A stretch of 64,000 nt of DNA from Nageia nagi (GCA_050084985.1 JBITNC010000001.1:32984001-33048000), one strand, 5' to 3'; counted from the first letter of the stretch, positions 1-10,456 are shown. The notes: a model not told the origin generated them from the letters alone. A program made the numbers and translations.

Positions 1-1906
1 GGTGTTGGGACCATGAGTTATAGCAGATGAAGAGTCCATATGAGGTATACATTTATTAGTATAGAAAAATGTTGGTAGGGATGTAGCCCTAATATGTCAT
101 TTGGCATCCATATTTAGGTGGACTACACTATATAAAGGAGAATTTGTAGCTCATGTAGACTAAGAGGACCAAGCATATTGAGGATGATATATCATATATA
201 TGAAGATATTTCAGTTTGAGAGAATACAAATAGTATAGGCTCATGCAAAACATGCCACTAAACCTAATACTATATGGAAGGATCTATAAGGAGATCCTTG
301 TGATACCTACTATTGCCTATGTAGAGCCAAATGTGATGCCAAATGTGCCTATAGTATGGGTAAATATGGATGAAATAGGGACCACCCTAGTATACAACAC
401 CTAGTGAGCCCCTCTAGAGAGATTAACTACCATACTAGATCATGATAGCATAGTAAATCTTGAAACCCCTAGTGGATCAATGAGTGATAATGAGTAGAGA
501 ATGGAAAGTAAAGGATGCTATAGAGGAGGGCACTAATAAAGAGGAGGAGGAGGAGATTGATGAGGAGGTCAAGGAGGAGGAGGGTTAGGATGAGGGTATG
601 TCGTATGTGGACATGTTGGATTAGCTTATGCAAGAGGAGGGATTGCAACAATAAGAGGAGATATAGTAGGGAGAGGGAGACATTAGTATTAGAACTCCCA
701 AGTGGTACCCACATGAGATCCTATAGCCTAGCTTGGGACCAAAAATAAATGAACAAGTCACTTAGTACCAAGGAGATAGGGATGCACTCTAGCAGTAGTT
801 GGATGCAACAAAAGCATAGCTCACTATAGAGTAGGTGGAAAGGATGGTAGTAGAGGTAACACTCACTATAAAGTAGCCATCAAGGACTATGGCAAAGGGA
901 TAGCTAGGAAAAATCTAGGGCCAACTAGGGGCACTAATGAGAGATATGCATACACTTTTGATAGTGTTTGCTATAGTGGCCAGGGATAGAGATGAATTCT
1001 AAGAATAAGAAAAGGGAGGAGTGGAATTGATGTGAATTAAATTATATGGGTGAGGGTCTAGAAGATAATTAAGGTTGCTACCTAGATTGATACTAGGTTG
1101 ATAGGGCTAAGGAGAGCCGTAACATAGGCCACACCCACAATGATAGAATCAAGAGAACTTAGCCCCTTGGGATAGCTTGACCTATAGTAGCACTAATGGG
1201 AATTTTTGGATAATGAAAATAGAGAAGCAATGAGGGTGTACACATGGAAGCACAAGCTAGTTAAGGTAGGGATAGTACCTTTTATACTTTATAACTCCAA
1301 GAAAACCTCCATAACATGGAGCATGCTAAGGAGTGTGTCCAAATCCCAACATAATGAGGGTCACTATATGAGGAATTCACTCCAAAACCAAAGGAGAGAG
1401 ATAGGGATTAATAATGAGGTAGGTAATAGCATTAGAAGACCTATGAAACATGCTCTCTTGTAGGTCATGGGTAAACTTTTTAGATCTCCTCCTTCATTTG
1501 GATAGAGTGTATCTACTGTTGAGAGTAGCCAATTCTAATCATAGGGAAAGAATCAAGGGGAGATGAGCACTCCCCCTAAGAAGGCATTAGATATGGGATT
1601 ATCCCACACCTTAGGGATGTAGGAAGATAGGATACAGATAGAAATTAGATACTATGTATATTTTGGCATCATAATGCACATGATGATGTACTTATGATAC
1701 CTATGATGTATATGCGTTTTGACCTAACATGTATGGGCATTATGATAGAAACTTGATATATATTTTTGTATATTTGTCTTATATGATGGACACTCAAGAT
1801 GTGTGTATTTATGATATGCTACTATATGATGGACATGACTTATGCTATGGATACTATTGTGGATGTATGGATGATGTGTATGGATTTATGCTTATGATTA
1901 TGTATA
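1..1906. other. Left flank of element F: degraded, purine-rich to TATG-rich DNA
   Basis: No intact gene is visible. The first 1.6 kb is purine-rich on the + strand with short open stretches (for example 1206-1463, 85 codons, no recognisable domain). The last 230 bases (about 1680-1906) are rich in TATG/GATG simple sequence. The same TATG-rich character resumes at 37999, just right of the second F LTR, so the two flanks were probably one stretch before F inserted. By that reading this segment belongs to the far 3' part of minus-strand element D. Confidence 0.45.
470..1030 (+). pseudogene. Glu-rich / coiled-coil-like coding remnant, unknown family
   Basis: Positions 530-600 encode a Glu-rich stretch (runs of GAG/GAA). 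At about 799-1010 one frame reads as a plausible polar helical protein, with residues such as LTIE, VERMVVEVTLTIK and LMRDMHTLLIVFAIVARDRDEF, broken only by TAG/TAA stops that could derive from Gln codons. I do not recognise a domain. If this DNA is part of minus-strand element D, the remnant lies antisense to D. Element F likewise has an acidic remnant antisense to itself at about 33000-34000. The function is unknown, and a chance open frame in purine-rich DNA cannot be excluded. Confidence 0.35.
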
Positions 1907-2722
1907 TGTGTAGACTCTAAAAAATGACCCTTCTTTTGATATGTGAAAGAAGAACAAAAACTTAAAATAAATATTAAAAATTTTAATATAGTCTACCAAT
2001 CGCTAATGTATGAGTTCAATTATCAGTGAATCAAGTTAGATGCTCTCATCCTATACCTGGATGTTGATGACTCTATAATTAGCAAAAGAAAAATAAAAAT
2101 AACAACTCTTAAATCTTCATAGGAAGAAAGTAAGGGATAACGGATGACTCATCATCCATCCCACACATCTTAGCTTTGGATCACAGCCATGACAAAGTTA
2201 GATAGGCTTTTCTATCCTAATTTTTATCTCAAAATTGGAAACTATGTTTCTTTCCAAAATCTATAAATAAAGCTTTCTATAATGAAGCAAAGGGACCTAG
2301 ATTGAATGCAAAGTTACTCTATCAAAATATATTTAGGATTATCGAGTTAAATGCATTATTATTTATGTTCAACATTATACTTATTTTATGATATGAATAG
2401 GTATGTTTTATGTATTTTCTATTCACATGTGTGTAGGGTCCATATGTGCTAAGTAGTAGAATTGAATAGAGACAAGTCATATGGAATTGGAAAAGAGAAA
2501 TCTATATTTTTTGCAAGTTTTAAAAAATAATCTTTGAAGCTTGTGGATACTGTAAATAGGCCTACAAAAGACAAAACATTATTTTGTAAAAATACCTTTT
2601 ACAAAGAAACAAATTGAAATAGATTCATAATTATATCATTAAGGTATATTAATGAGTAATAAAGAAAATATTGGTGATGACATGTCTTGTCTTATTTGCT
2701 AAGAGGGTTACATTTTGAGTAC
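1907..2722 (+). repeat. 5' LTR of element F (copy 1 of an 820-bp direct repeat)
   Basis: Aligns by eye along its whole length with 37167-37998. Shared blocks include TGACC near the start, TAGTCTACCAATC, CATCATCCATCCCA, TTCTATCCTAATTTTT, CAAAGGGAC, TATTCACATGTGTGTA, GACAAGTCATATG and the end GGGTTACNTTTTGAGTA. The copies differ by many substitutions and small indels, so the element is old. The likely TATA box reads TGTAAATA at 2551-2558, against intact TATAAATA in the right copy. I could not assign a primer-binding site just downstream. Confidence 0.6.
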
Positions 2723-3779
2723 AACATTCTAGCACTAAAAGGAGGGCCCCTCACATGCAAACAAAATTAGTGACAAAATGTAGGGGTTTTTTTGTGTCTT
2801 TAAATTTATTTTTATGGTTTTTTTTTTTGTTGTGGTAGTAAATTTAATTTCATTTTATGTGTTCTATGTTTTTCTAAGCTTGAATTGTAGAATTTCCAAC
2901 AACTCAATTTCAGATGCTAGTGACTTTCCTAGGATGCCAATAATTGGGATAAAACACCAACAATTTAGAATAGAGGTTGAATTTTTTATTCTCTTCAATA
3001 TTGTAATTGCAACTTAGGAACTAAAGTTAGGAATCAAAAATGAACACCTTGTTTGTGATCCCTATGCTCAAAGTGCATGTAGGGGAGGGTATTTAATATC
3101 AATAGTAAAATACATTATTTTTGATATTTTATTTGTTTAAGTTCCAAAAATTTATTTACTTTCTTATTTAGGAAGTGGTCATACAAAAAAAATAAACCCA
3201 TTCATTTAATATTTTCTATATTGTCCATGTATGCTCTCTTTTTGTGCTAAAAAGTTATCTAAGGTAACCATAATGGATGTGATAGAAAAATTATAAATGA
3301 ATTTTTTCTATTTTCACTTTATCACATTAATTTGGTAAATAAATCTACAGTAAGTCACTTCTACACTTGGAAGGGATAATTAATAATCATTAATATTAGA
3401 ATAAATTTAAGATGAATTAATTGGGCTTAAGGTAGATTAGGATACTTAAATCAGTTAATGAATCTAGTAGCTACTTTTTACACATTAATACTCTTACTTG
3501 TCTACCTTACCATGCCAAGAGGCAATCAAATGATTGTGACTCATAATGAGGGAAAATGAACTTGCATTAAAAGAAATTTACTCACATTAATGACTTCTTA
3601 CTTATCTACCCTTACCATGCCAAAAGGCAATCAAAGGAGATTGTGACTCATAAGAAGAGGTAATGAACCACATATAAACATTTCCTTTGGTTAATGAATC
3701 TCATGCATTATTTTGAATCAACTTGCGCACTAATTAAAATATTATTTGAATTACATTAAATTTTTTTTATTAATGGACA
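2723..3779 (+). other. Leader of element F, left of the copia insertion
   Basis: AT-rich non-coding DNA between the F 5' LTR and the copia TSD. A G-rich tract (AAAAGGAGGGCCCC) lies near 2739. There is no convincing coding sequence; short open frames such as 2814-3017 look like chance. It contains the imperfect tandem duplication at 3481-3672. The leader resumes at 10462 after the copia element. Confidence 0.5.
3481..3672. repeat. Imperfect tandem duplication, about 100 bp x 2
   Basis: Two adjacent units start with CACATTAAT at 3481 and 3583. Both contain CTTACCATGCCAAxAGGCAATCAAA followed by TTGTGACTCATAA, with small indels between them. The duplication is local to the F leader. Confidence 0.7.
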
Positions 3780-3784
3780 TATCT

Positions 3785-4274
3785 TGTTAGAATTTGTAAT
3801 GAAATATTGTGAATATCTAAACTCCTTGTAAATTCAATTAATCACTTAAAAGGATATGTAGATACCTTAAGGGATTAATTGAATTCTTTATTATGTGAAC
3901 TTTGACCTTACCATGTGGTTAGTTGGTAGGTTAAAGTTAGGTCATACATTTATTGTAACCCTAACCTTACCCTTGGGTTAAAGGGAAGTTAGGGAGGTGC
4001 TCTCATGCTATAAATAGAGGGCCTCTCCTCTTGTAACATAACTAAGATTTGGAGTAAGATTACTCTACTAGTTTGTGTAGGAGAGAAAGAGAATTGTAGT
4101 AAGAGGTGCATAGTTTGAGAATTGAGATCTAGTTGTGGATGTACTCCCAAGGAGGGAGGAACCACATTATATTGGTGTTATCTTGTGTGAATGGTGTTAT
4201 TAGTTTGTAGATGTTGTATGATTGTTTTCCTATAGTCTTGGACCTTGAGAATTAGTGTAGTTCTAACTCCTTCA
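3785..4274 (+). repeat. 5' LTR of the copia element
   Basis: A TG...CA-bounded LTR of 490 bp, nearly identical to 9967-10456. TATA box TATAAATA lies at 4009-4016, so transcription would start roughly 30 bases downstream. The R-U5 part (about 4035-4274) is repeated in inverted orientation at 4970-5338. Confidence 0.97.
4009..4016 (+). promoter_or_regulatory. TATA box of the copia 5' LTR
   Basis: TATAAATA preceded by GC and followed by GAGGGCC, in the middle of the LTR. The same box is at 10190-10197 in the 3' LTR. It is the only consensus TATA box in the LTR. Confidence 0.75.
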
Positions 4275-4276
4275 AT

Positions 4277-4288
4277 TAGTATCAGAGC
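4277..4288 (+). promoter_or_regulatory. Primer-binding site (initiator-Met tRNA type), one base changed
   Basis: TAGTATCAGAGC lies two bases after the LTR end. Plant copia elements usually carry TGGTATCAGAGC, complementary to the 3' end of initiator tRNA-Met, so the second base is G-to-A here. The inverted copy at 4956-4967 keeps the unmutated TGGTATCAGAGC on the minus strand. Confidence 0.85.
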
Positions 4289-4955
4289 AGAGGGTGGCCA
4301 TGGAGTCCATCCATGAGCTCGAAGAGGGTTGGCCAATGGTAAATCCTCAAAAAAAATCTCATCAAAGTAATTTTGATTTAAAAAATATTTGATTAAATAT
4401 ATTGTACCAAAAAAAAATCCTTATTTGATTATTTTTAAATACCTTTCCCCCTTTTTAAGCTATGAAATAGCTATTATGAGATATGTAGTTAAAAAGGGCT
4501 ATTTGCAATAATTAAAAAAATTAATTGTAAAATTATTTTGTATTGCTCTCATCATATATATATTAAAGAAAATACACCCTTTTTAATAAATGGTTACAAT
4601 ATGTTATTTCTATATACTAACCTCTCAAATTAACAACATGTTTACTAGAGGATAGTAAAAAAAATTACCTATATTTTGCAAATAACAAAAAAAGGTTAAC
4701 ACATACTTCAAAATGTGTTAGTGTCATAAGAACAAATCAAGTTTAACTATAACATATTATTGCCATTTTGATCATATTTTGCAAAAAAATAAGGTCCAAT
4801 ATCTCATAAAATATGTTAGTATCTAGTGCAATAATCCATAAGATAACCAAATGAGGAGGAAATTTATACCTTCTCTTAGTTTTACCTCACTAATGGAGTG
4901 TAATATGAGGAAGAAGAAAGATCACCAAAATCTTTAAGAAGAGCTTCCACACCAA
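4289..4955. other. Copia internal DNA between the PBS and the inverted LTR fragment
   Basis: AT-rich with no credible coding frame. About the last 100 bases, read on the minus strand, continue straight on from the inverted PBS. They look like the original leader of the inverted copy. The segment would form the loop of the hairpin described under the inverted LTR fragment. Confidence 0.5.
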
Positions 4956-5338
4956 GCTCTGATACCAATTGAAGGAATTAGAACTACACTAATTCTCAAG
5001 GTCCAAGACTATAGGAAACACAATCATACAACATCTACAAACTAATAACACCATTCACACAAGATAACACCAATATAATGTGGTTCCTCCCTCCTTGGGA
5101 TTACATCCACAACTAGATCTCAATTCTCAAACTATGCACCTCTTACTACAATTCTCTTTCTCTCCTACACAAACTAGTAGAGTAATCTTACTCCAAATCT
5201 TAGTTATGTTACAAGAGGAGAGGCCATATATTTATAGCATGAGAGCACCTCCCTAACCTCCCTTTAACCCAAGGGTAAGGTTAGGGTTACAATAAATGTA
5301 TGACCTAACTTTAATCTACCAACTAACCACATGGTAAG
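4956..5338 (-). repeat. Inverted fragment of the same LTR plus PBS inside the copia element
   Basis: On the minus strand this reads as LTR positions equivalent to 3907-4274 (368 bp), then the PBS TGGTATCAGAGC (4956-4967). It matches the 5' LTR closely, with only a few differences by eye. Homology stops at 5338, where gag-like sequence starts about 20 bases later. It makes a roughly 370-bp inverted repeat with the 5' LTR, separated by about 700 bp. Origin could be strand switching during reverse transcription or insertion of a second copy followed by deletion. Confidence 0.9.
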
Positions 5339-5357
5339 ATGAAAGTGCTCTATTTAC

Positions 5358-5880
5358 TTGAATAAAATCATTGACCTTAGGACACAATTGGTTGGTTGTG
5401 GGTGCAACTGGATCAATGATGAGTTCGTGGTCTTCATCATTCTTCAAATCCTTTCTACAAAGTTTAGTAACTTTGTCACAGTTATGGAAACTAGGCTCGA
5501 TGATGAAGAAGATGTCATCTCTCTTGATAACCTTTCTAGACTCCTTCTGAAGCATGAGGAAACTTTGAATAAGAAAATGTTGAACTTTTCTTCAAAGGAC
5601 AATAACATTACTCTAGGAGCAACCAAAACTCCTTTCAAGAAGAAGTTCAAACATTATAAATTCAAAGATAACAAATCCTCATCTACCTTCAGGAAGTATG
5701 AGAAAAAGGGCAATAATAATGGCAACTTCATGCAGAGGAATGACAAAGCTAGATCAAGCAATCCAACACCTCAGGAAAAGTTTGATGGGAAATTGTAACT
5801 TTTGTGGCATCTTTGGTCACAAAGAGTATGATTATCGTAAAAAAAATTTACTCAAAAAGGCAAGGGAAATGCAAATGTGA
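5358..5880 (+). pseudogene. gag: Copia gag remnant (N-terminus missing)
   Basis: The nucleocapsid/capsid part of the copia polyprotein. The frame at 5358-5798 has the typical copia gag C-terminal pattern: ILQILSTKFSNFVTVMETR, then a Leu/Glu-rich helix, then a basic Lys/Asn-rich region. A zinc knuckle follows in another frame at about 5793-5840 as C-x2-C-x4-H-x4-Y, with the last Cys replaced by Tyr. At least one frameshift separates the capsid part from the knuckle. The usual N-terminal half of gag is absent because the inverted LTR fragment ends at 5338. It cannot encode a working capsid protein. Confidence 0.85.
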
Positions 5881-6170
5881 AAAATTTCTATAATAAAAAG
5901 AAGAACAAGCATGCTGCTACTATTGCCTACTACTCAGTGACTCAAACTATTTCAAATGATTGGATTGTTGATTCAGGATGCACTAATCACATGTGTTATG
6001 AAAAGGATAAGTTTGAAAACTTTCATAAGTACAAGAAGGATGCAGTTGTGATAGGTGATAATTCTGTCCTTGATGTTCAAGGAATAGGGAGTGTGAAGAT
6101 TCATGGAAAGATTCTTGATAATGTCTTTTATGTGCCTAAACTAAGGATGAATCTTATCTCTGTAATTTAG
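5877..6170 (+). pseudogene. Copia aspartic protease remnant
   Basis: Retropepsin-like domain that would cut the polyprotein. The active-site motif is seen as WIVDSGCTNHMC (DSG at about 5969). Conserved downstream blocks are VIGDNS, VQGIGSVKI, LDNVFYVPKL and MNLISV. The frame ends at a TAG at 6168 where copia proteins usually have Gln, consistent with CAG to TAG. The frame is offset from the zinc-knuckle frame just upstream, so gag and protease are no longer joined. Confidence 0.88.
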
Positions 6171-7249
6171 ATTACAAGGAAAGGATACTCATTTGAGTTT
6201 ACCTCACACTTTGGTATGTTAAGAAAGGACTTGCCACCTTGATGAAAGGATTAGTAAAGGATGACCTTTATATTGTGGATCAAGTTCCTTCAAAGATGTG
6301 TCTTGCTGCAAATGTTTATTCAAAGGGTAATCTTTGGCATCAACGATTAGGGCACCTTAACCACAAGAGTATTCAAGATATGAAAAATCAAGAACTTGTG
6401 GAAGGTTTACCTAATATTTCACCCATAATTAGTCTTTGTGAAAGGCGCATTCTAGGAAAGATGAATAGGCAAAAGTTTGAAAAAGATAAGGCAACTCAGG
6501 CTACTCATCCTCTTCAGCTTGTGCATTTAGATTTGATGGGTCCATTTCAAACTAAGTCTCTAGGGGAGCTTCTTATGTTCTGACCTTCATTGATGACTTC
6601 AGTAGGATGACATTTGGCTATCTATTGGAGCATAAGGATCAAACTTTTGACAGGTTTAAAGACTTCAAGGCTCTTGTTGAAAATCAAACTGATTTTAAGA
6701 TCAAGATGCTTAGATCTGATAATGGGGGAGTATAATAGTAATGTGTTTAACAAATATTGTGTTAAACATGGGATCAAGTGGTAATTCATAATCCCTTATA
6801 CCCCTTAACAAAATGGAGTTGCTGAAAGGAAGAATCGAACCATTATGGAAATGGCAAGGTGCATGTTGGGTAACCTTCCTAGTTTCTTATGGGGTGAAGC
6901 TATTCACACTACTATTCACACCCTAAATAGGTGTCCTACTAAAGTAGTTGAAGGTAAAACTCCATATGAAGCATGGATAGGAAAGAAACCTAACATCTCA
7001 CACTTTAGGGTCTTTGGTTGTGATACATTTGCCTTCATTACCTTAGAGAAAAGAAAGAAGTTGGATAAAAGATCAAAAAAATGCATCTTTGTGGGGTATG
7101 ATAATCAGCATAGAGGTTACAGGCTCTACTCCTCATCCCATAAAATAGTCTTTGTTTCTAGGGATGTCAAGTTCAATGAACTTCTTGAAGATACGACTTC
7201 TCATGCTAAGGTATCTAATTCAGATGATTCTTTGTCTGCACCTAACTAG
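6171..7249 (+). pseudogene. Copia integrase remnant (GAG-pre-integrase, zinc finger and DDE core)
   Basis: The pre-integrase region with the H...H half of the zinc finger is at 6330-6380 (LWHQRLGHLNHKSI). The second half is damaged: only LCERR remains where two Cys are expected. DDE core motifs are visible: first Asp in HLDLMGPF (about 6525), second Asp in MLRSDNGG (about 6710) and the Glu in NGVAERKNRT (about 6813). These lie in different frames, with breaks near 6232, 6583 and 6730. The C-terminal block 6845-7249 is open and carries FLWGEAIHT, SHFRVFGC and KKCIFVGY. It is not functional as it stands. Confidence 0.9.
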
Positions 7250-7337
7250 TTGGATGATAATGTAGGGAAGTCACCACAAGAGCAAAATTCTCCAGCTTAG
7301 AGAATTACAAGGAGTATGACCTTGAATAAATCTTTAT

Positions 7338-8844
7338 TTGCCAAAATTGATAATACGAAATGAGCCATCAACCTTCAAAGAAGCTTCCAAGCAAGAGTGT
7401 TGGATGGAAGCTATGAAAGTTGAGTATGAGGTGCTCATGAAAAATGAAACTTGGGATTTGGTTCCTTATCCCAATGAGAAAAATATGATTGGAAATAAAT
7501 GGATATACAAGGTCAAGTACAATTCTGATGGAGAAATTGAAAAATACAAAGCAAGGTTAGTGGCCAAAGGATTCGCTTAGAAATATGGTATTGATTATGA
7601 GGAAACCTTTGCTCTTATGGCCAAGATGCCTACTATCAAGATAATTCTTGCTCTTTCTGTAGCTCAAGGATGGAAAGTTTTTCAACTTGATGTCAAGAGT
7701 GCATTTCTCAATAGTGACTTGGATGTAGAAATATACATGAATCAACCAAAAGGATTTATTCCAGAAGGAAAAGAGTCTTTTGTGTGCAAGCTAAAGAAGT
7801 CTTTGTATGGACTTAAGCAAGCACTAGAGCATGGTACAAGAAAATTTTAGGATTCTTTACAGATATTGGTTTTTTCAAATACTTCTCTGACTCAGATCTC
7901 TATGTACTCAATCAAGGAAAAGACATGGTCTTAATTCTCCTTTATGTGGATGATCTTCCATAACTGGCAATAATATTAAAATCATCCAAGAGTGCATATC
8001 CAAATTGAAGGCAACATTTGAAATGACTGATCTAGGTCTATTACATTACTATCTTGGGATGCAAGTATACCAACATAAAGATTGTACTTATCTTAGTCAA
8101 TCTAAGTATATATCAGACATCTTGCAAAAGTTTGGAATGGAGGAGTGTAGATATGCTGCAATACCTATTTCTCCTAGAATCATTATATCTCTAAGCTTAG
8201 ATTCTTAGTTGGTTGATGCTACAACTTATAGGCAATTGATTGATAGTCTTCTATATCTGACTATCTCTCAACTTGATATTACCTTTGCAGTGAATCTGAT
8301 GGCACGATTCATGCAAAAACTATATGTTGAACACCTCAATGCTGTTAAGCAAATCTTGAGGTATGTGGCAAGGATAAAGGATCTTGCTCTTAAGTATTCC
8401 AAAGTACCCTCGATTGTCCTCTCTAGGTTCTCAAATTCTAATTATGGGGGAGATAGAGATGACAAAAAATCAACCTCTGCATATGTGTTCAGCATTGGTT
8501 CAGGTGCTATCTCTTGGGCTTCCAAGAAGCAACCTACTATGACTCTTTCTACCATCGAAGCCAAATATCAAGCCATGTCTGTTGCCACCCAAGAAGCTAT
8601 TTGGTTGAGGCATCTTCTGAATGAAATTAGATATGAGCAAAATGGCCCATCTCTTATTTCTTCAGATAATCAATTAGCTATCTCTTTGGTTAAGAATCCT
8701 ATGTTCCATCAGAGAACCAAACATGTGGAAATCCAAGCCCATTTTATCATGGAGAAGGTTCTAGATGACATCATACACTTGGAGTATTGTCCATCTACTA
8801 AAAAATCTACTGATTTATTCACCAAGCCCCTTCTTGAAGCTTAG
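7338..8844 (+). pseudogene. Copia reverse transcriptase and RNase H remnant
   Basis: RT starts near 7390 with the copia signature (WMEAMKVEYEVL, TWDLVPYP, KARLVAKGFA). A TAG at 7578 sits where Gln is expected. The catalytic blocks follow: FQLDVKSAFLN at about 7681 and YVDD at about 7942-7953, the second in a short frame bounded by stops and frameshifts (7848, 7963). RNase H is in the 8209-8844 frame (YGGDRDDKKSTS, GAISWASKKQPT, LSTIEAKYQA, SSDNQLAI) and stops at 8844 where the copia C-terminus normally continues for a few residues. The catalytic residues look preserved, but the reading frame does not. Confidence 0.92.
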
Positions 8845-8986
8845 TTCAGCAAGCTTAGGGATTCTCTTAGGTTGGTGAAGTTGCCCTCAAGGGGGAGTGA
8901 AGTTTGAACTTTTGTTAGTGATGACAACTTCACCTCTAAGAGGCTCTTTTGTTGTTGTTATATAGTGTGTGTTGATTATGATATAT
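8845..8986 (+). other. End of copia pol and start of the 3' untranslated region
   Basis: The first bases still encode the usual copia C-terminal residues (FSKLRDSLRLVKL) after the stop at 8842-8844. The GGGGGAG purine run near 8891 is typical just after the copia pol end. Confidence 0.6.
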
Positions 8987-9490
8987 CTCCATGGTAAGTT
9001 TTCTCTGTGTGAGAAACTTATTGTACATTTTATACCTCCATGGTAAGTTTGATCTGCATGACAAACTTGTTGTACATTTTATACCTCCATGGTAAGTTTG
9101 CTCTACGTGACAAACTTGTTGTACATTTTATACCTCCATGGTAAGTTTGCTCTATGTGACAAACTTGTTGTACATTTTATACCTTCGTGGTAAGTTTGCT
9201 CTACGTGATAAACTTGTTGTACATTTTATACCTTCATGGTAAGTTTGCTCTATGTGACAAACTTGTTGTACATTTTATACCTCTATGGTAAGTTTGCTCT
9301 ATGTAAGAAACTTCTTGTACATTTTATACCTCTGTGGTAAGTTTGCTCTATGTGAGAAACTTGTTGTACAATTTTTTGAGCATATAATTAATATACCTTC
9401 ATGGTAAGTTCACTCTGCATGAGGAACTTGTTGTACATTTTATATCTCCATGGTAAGTTTGCTCTACATGAGAAACTTATACAATTTTTA
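8987..9490 (+). repeat. Minisatellite of 49-bp units, each a potential hairpin, in the copia 3' region
   Basis: Ten units begin with CTCCATGG/CTTCATGG-like bases. Starts at 8987, 9036, 9085, 9134, 9183, 9232, 9281 and 9330 are in exact 49-bp register; after a longer spacer come 9397 and 9446. Each unit holds an inverted repeat, AAGTTTG ... CAAACTT, around a loop of about 10 bases, and ends with TTGTACATTTTATAC. Variants keep pairing: units with GAGAAACTT can pair CTC with GAG instead. Confidence 0.93.
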
Positions 9491-9956
9491 TGCTCTATTA
9501 ATAATCAACACATGTCTATATACAACAAGTGACTATGAGTGATGGCTTGGCATCTCTATGATGACTTATAGTGCACCATTGATCAGTTATTTATAATATG
9601 GCATTATTTGATTCTCTTATTTGAATATATGATGCATCTAACTAATTTTGTTCATGAGTTGCTTGTAGCATGCAGGATCTTCTTCAGAAATGCAGGTTAC
9701 TCACCTTGTGTAAGCAAGCTCATGGAGACTCACATGTCAGCTTAAAGTTGATCGACTACTATGTACAGTGAAACCAGTTGTGGTTAATGATTGTATTGTA
9801 AACCATTTTGTCAAATGGTAATGTAGTGAGTCTCAAACTAGTTCTCAAAAGGATTCTCAAATATGTAAATGTTCTCATCTCCACTTGTATCTCTATGGAG
9901 GAGAACTCTCTCTTACTCTCTCTCTTCTCTCTTCTACGCTCTATCCCAATATTGCA
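9491..9956 (+). other. Copia 3' untranslated region
   Basis: Non-coding. A pyrimidine-rich CTCTCTC run lies at about 9905-9940. The polypurine tract follows at 9957-9966. No ORF or recognised motif otherwise. Confidence 0.6.
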
Positions 9957-9966
9957 TTAAGGGGAG
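9957..9966 (+). promoter_or_regulatory. Polypurine tract of the copia element
   Basis: TTAAGGGGAG lies immediately before the 3' LTR start TGTTAG. This is the expected place for plus-strand priming. Confidence 0.85.
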
Positions 9967-10456
9967 TGTTAGAATTTGTAATGAAATATTGTGAATATCT
10001 AAACTCCTTGTAAATTCAATTAATCACTTAAAGGATATGTAGATACCTTAAGGGATTAATTGAATTCTTTATTATGTGAACTTTGACCTTACCATGTGGT
10101 TAGTTGGTAGGTTAAAGTTAGGTCATACATTTATTGTAACCCTAACCTTACCCTTGGGTTAAAGGGAGGTTAGGGAGGTGCTCTCATGCTATAAATAGAG
10201 GGCCTCTCCTCTTGTAACATAACTAAGATTTGGAGTAAGATTACTCTACTAGTTTGTGTAGGAGAGAAAGAGAATTATAGTAAGAGGTGCATAGTTTGAG
10301 AATTGAGATCTAGTTTTGGATGTACTCCCAAAGAGGGAGGAACCACATTATATTGGTGTTATCTTGTGTGAATGGTGTTATTAGTTTGTAGATGTTGTAT
10401 GATTGTGTTTCCTATAGTCTTGGACCTTGAGAATTAGTGTAGTTCTAATTCCTTCA
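9967..10456 (+). repeat. 3' LTR of the copia element
   Basis: 490 bp. By eye it differs from the 5' LTR at five bases and two single-base indels. It is followed by the TSD copy TATCT at 10457-10461. Confidence 0.97.

Larger units (their letters stand above)
3785..10456 (+). mobile_element. Ty1/copia retrotransposon, complete LTR to LTR, young but defective
   Basis: The element is 6672 bp with two 490-bp LTRs that start TGTTAG and end CCTTCA. It is flanked by a perfect 5-bp target-site duplication TATCT (3780-3784 and 10457-10461). A PBS follows the 5' LTR and a purine tract (TTAAGGGGAG, 9957-9966) precedes the 3' LTR. The domain order gag-PR-INT-RT-RNase H is that of Ty1/copia. The LTRs differ by 5 substitutions and 2 single-base indels, so the insertion is recent compared with its neighbours. 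Even so, the coding region has several stops and frameshifts, and an inverted LTR fragment replaces the leader and the gag N-terminus. Confidence 0.97.

Noticed and set aside
469-714. 81-codon Leu-rich minus-strand ORF
   Set aside because: It is the complement of the GAGGAGG purine run; CTC/CTT codons give Leu by composition.
557-748. Arg-rich 63-codon ORF
   Set aside because: Another frame of the same purine run.
5316-5650. Minus-strand ORFs overlapping copia gag
   Set aside because: Shadows of the plus-strand gag frame; no domain.
8987-9490. CRISPR-like array of 49-bp repeats
   Set aside because: Units are contiguous with no unique spacers, and they lie in a plant copia 3' UTR.
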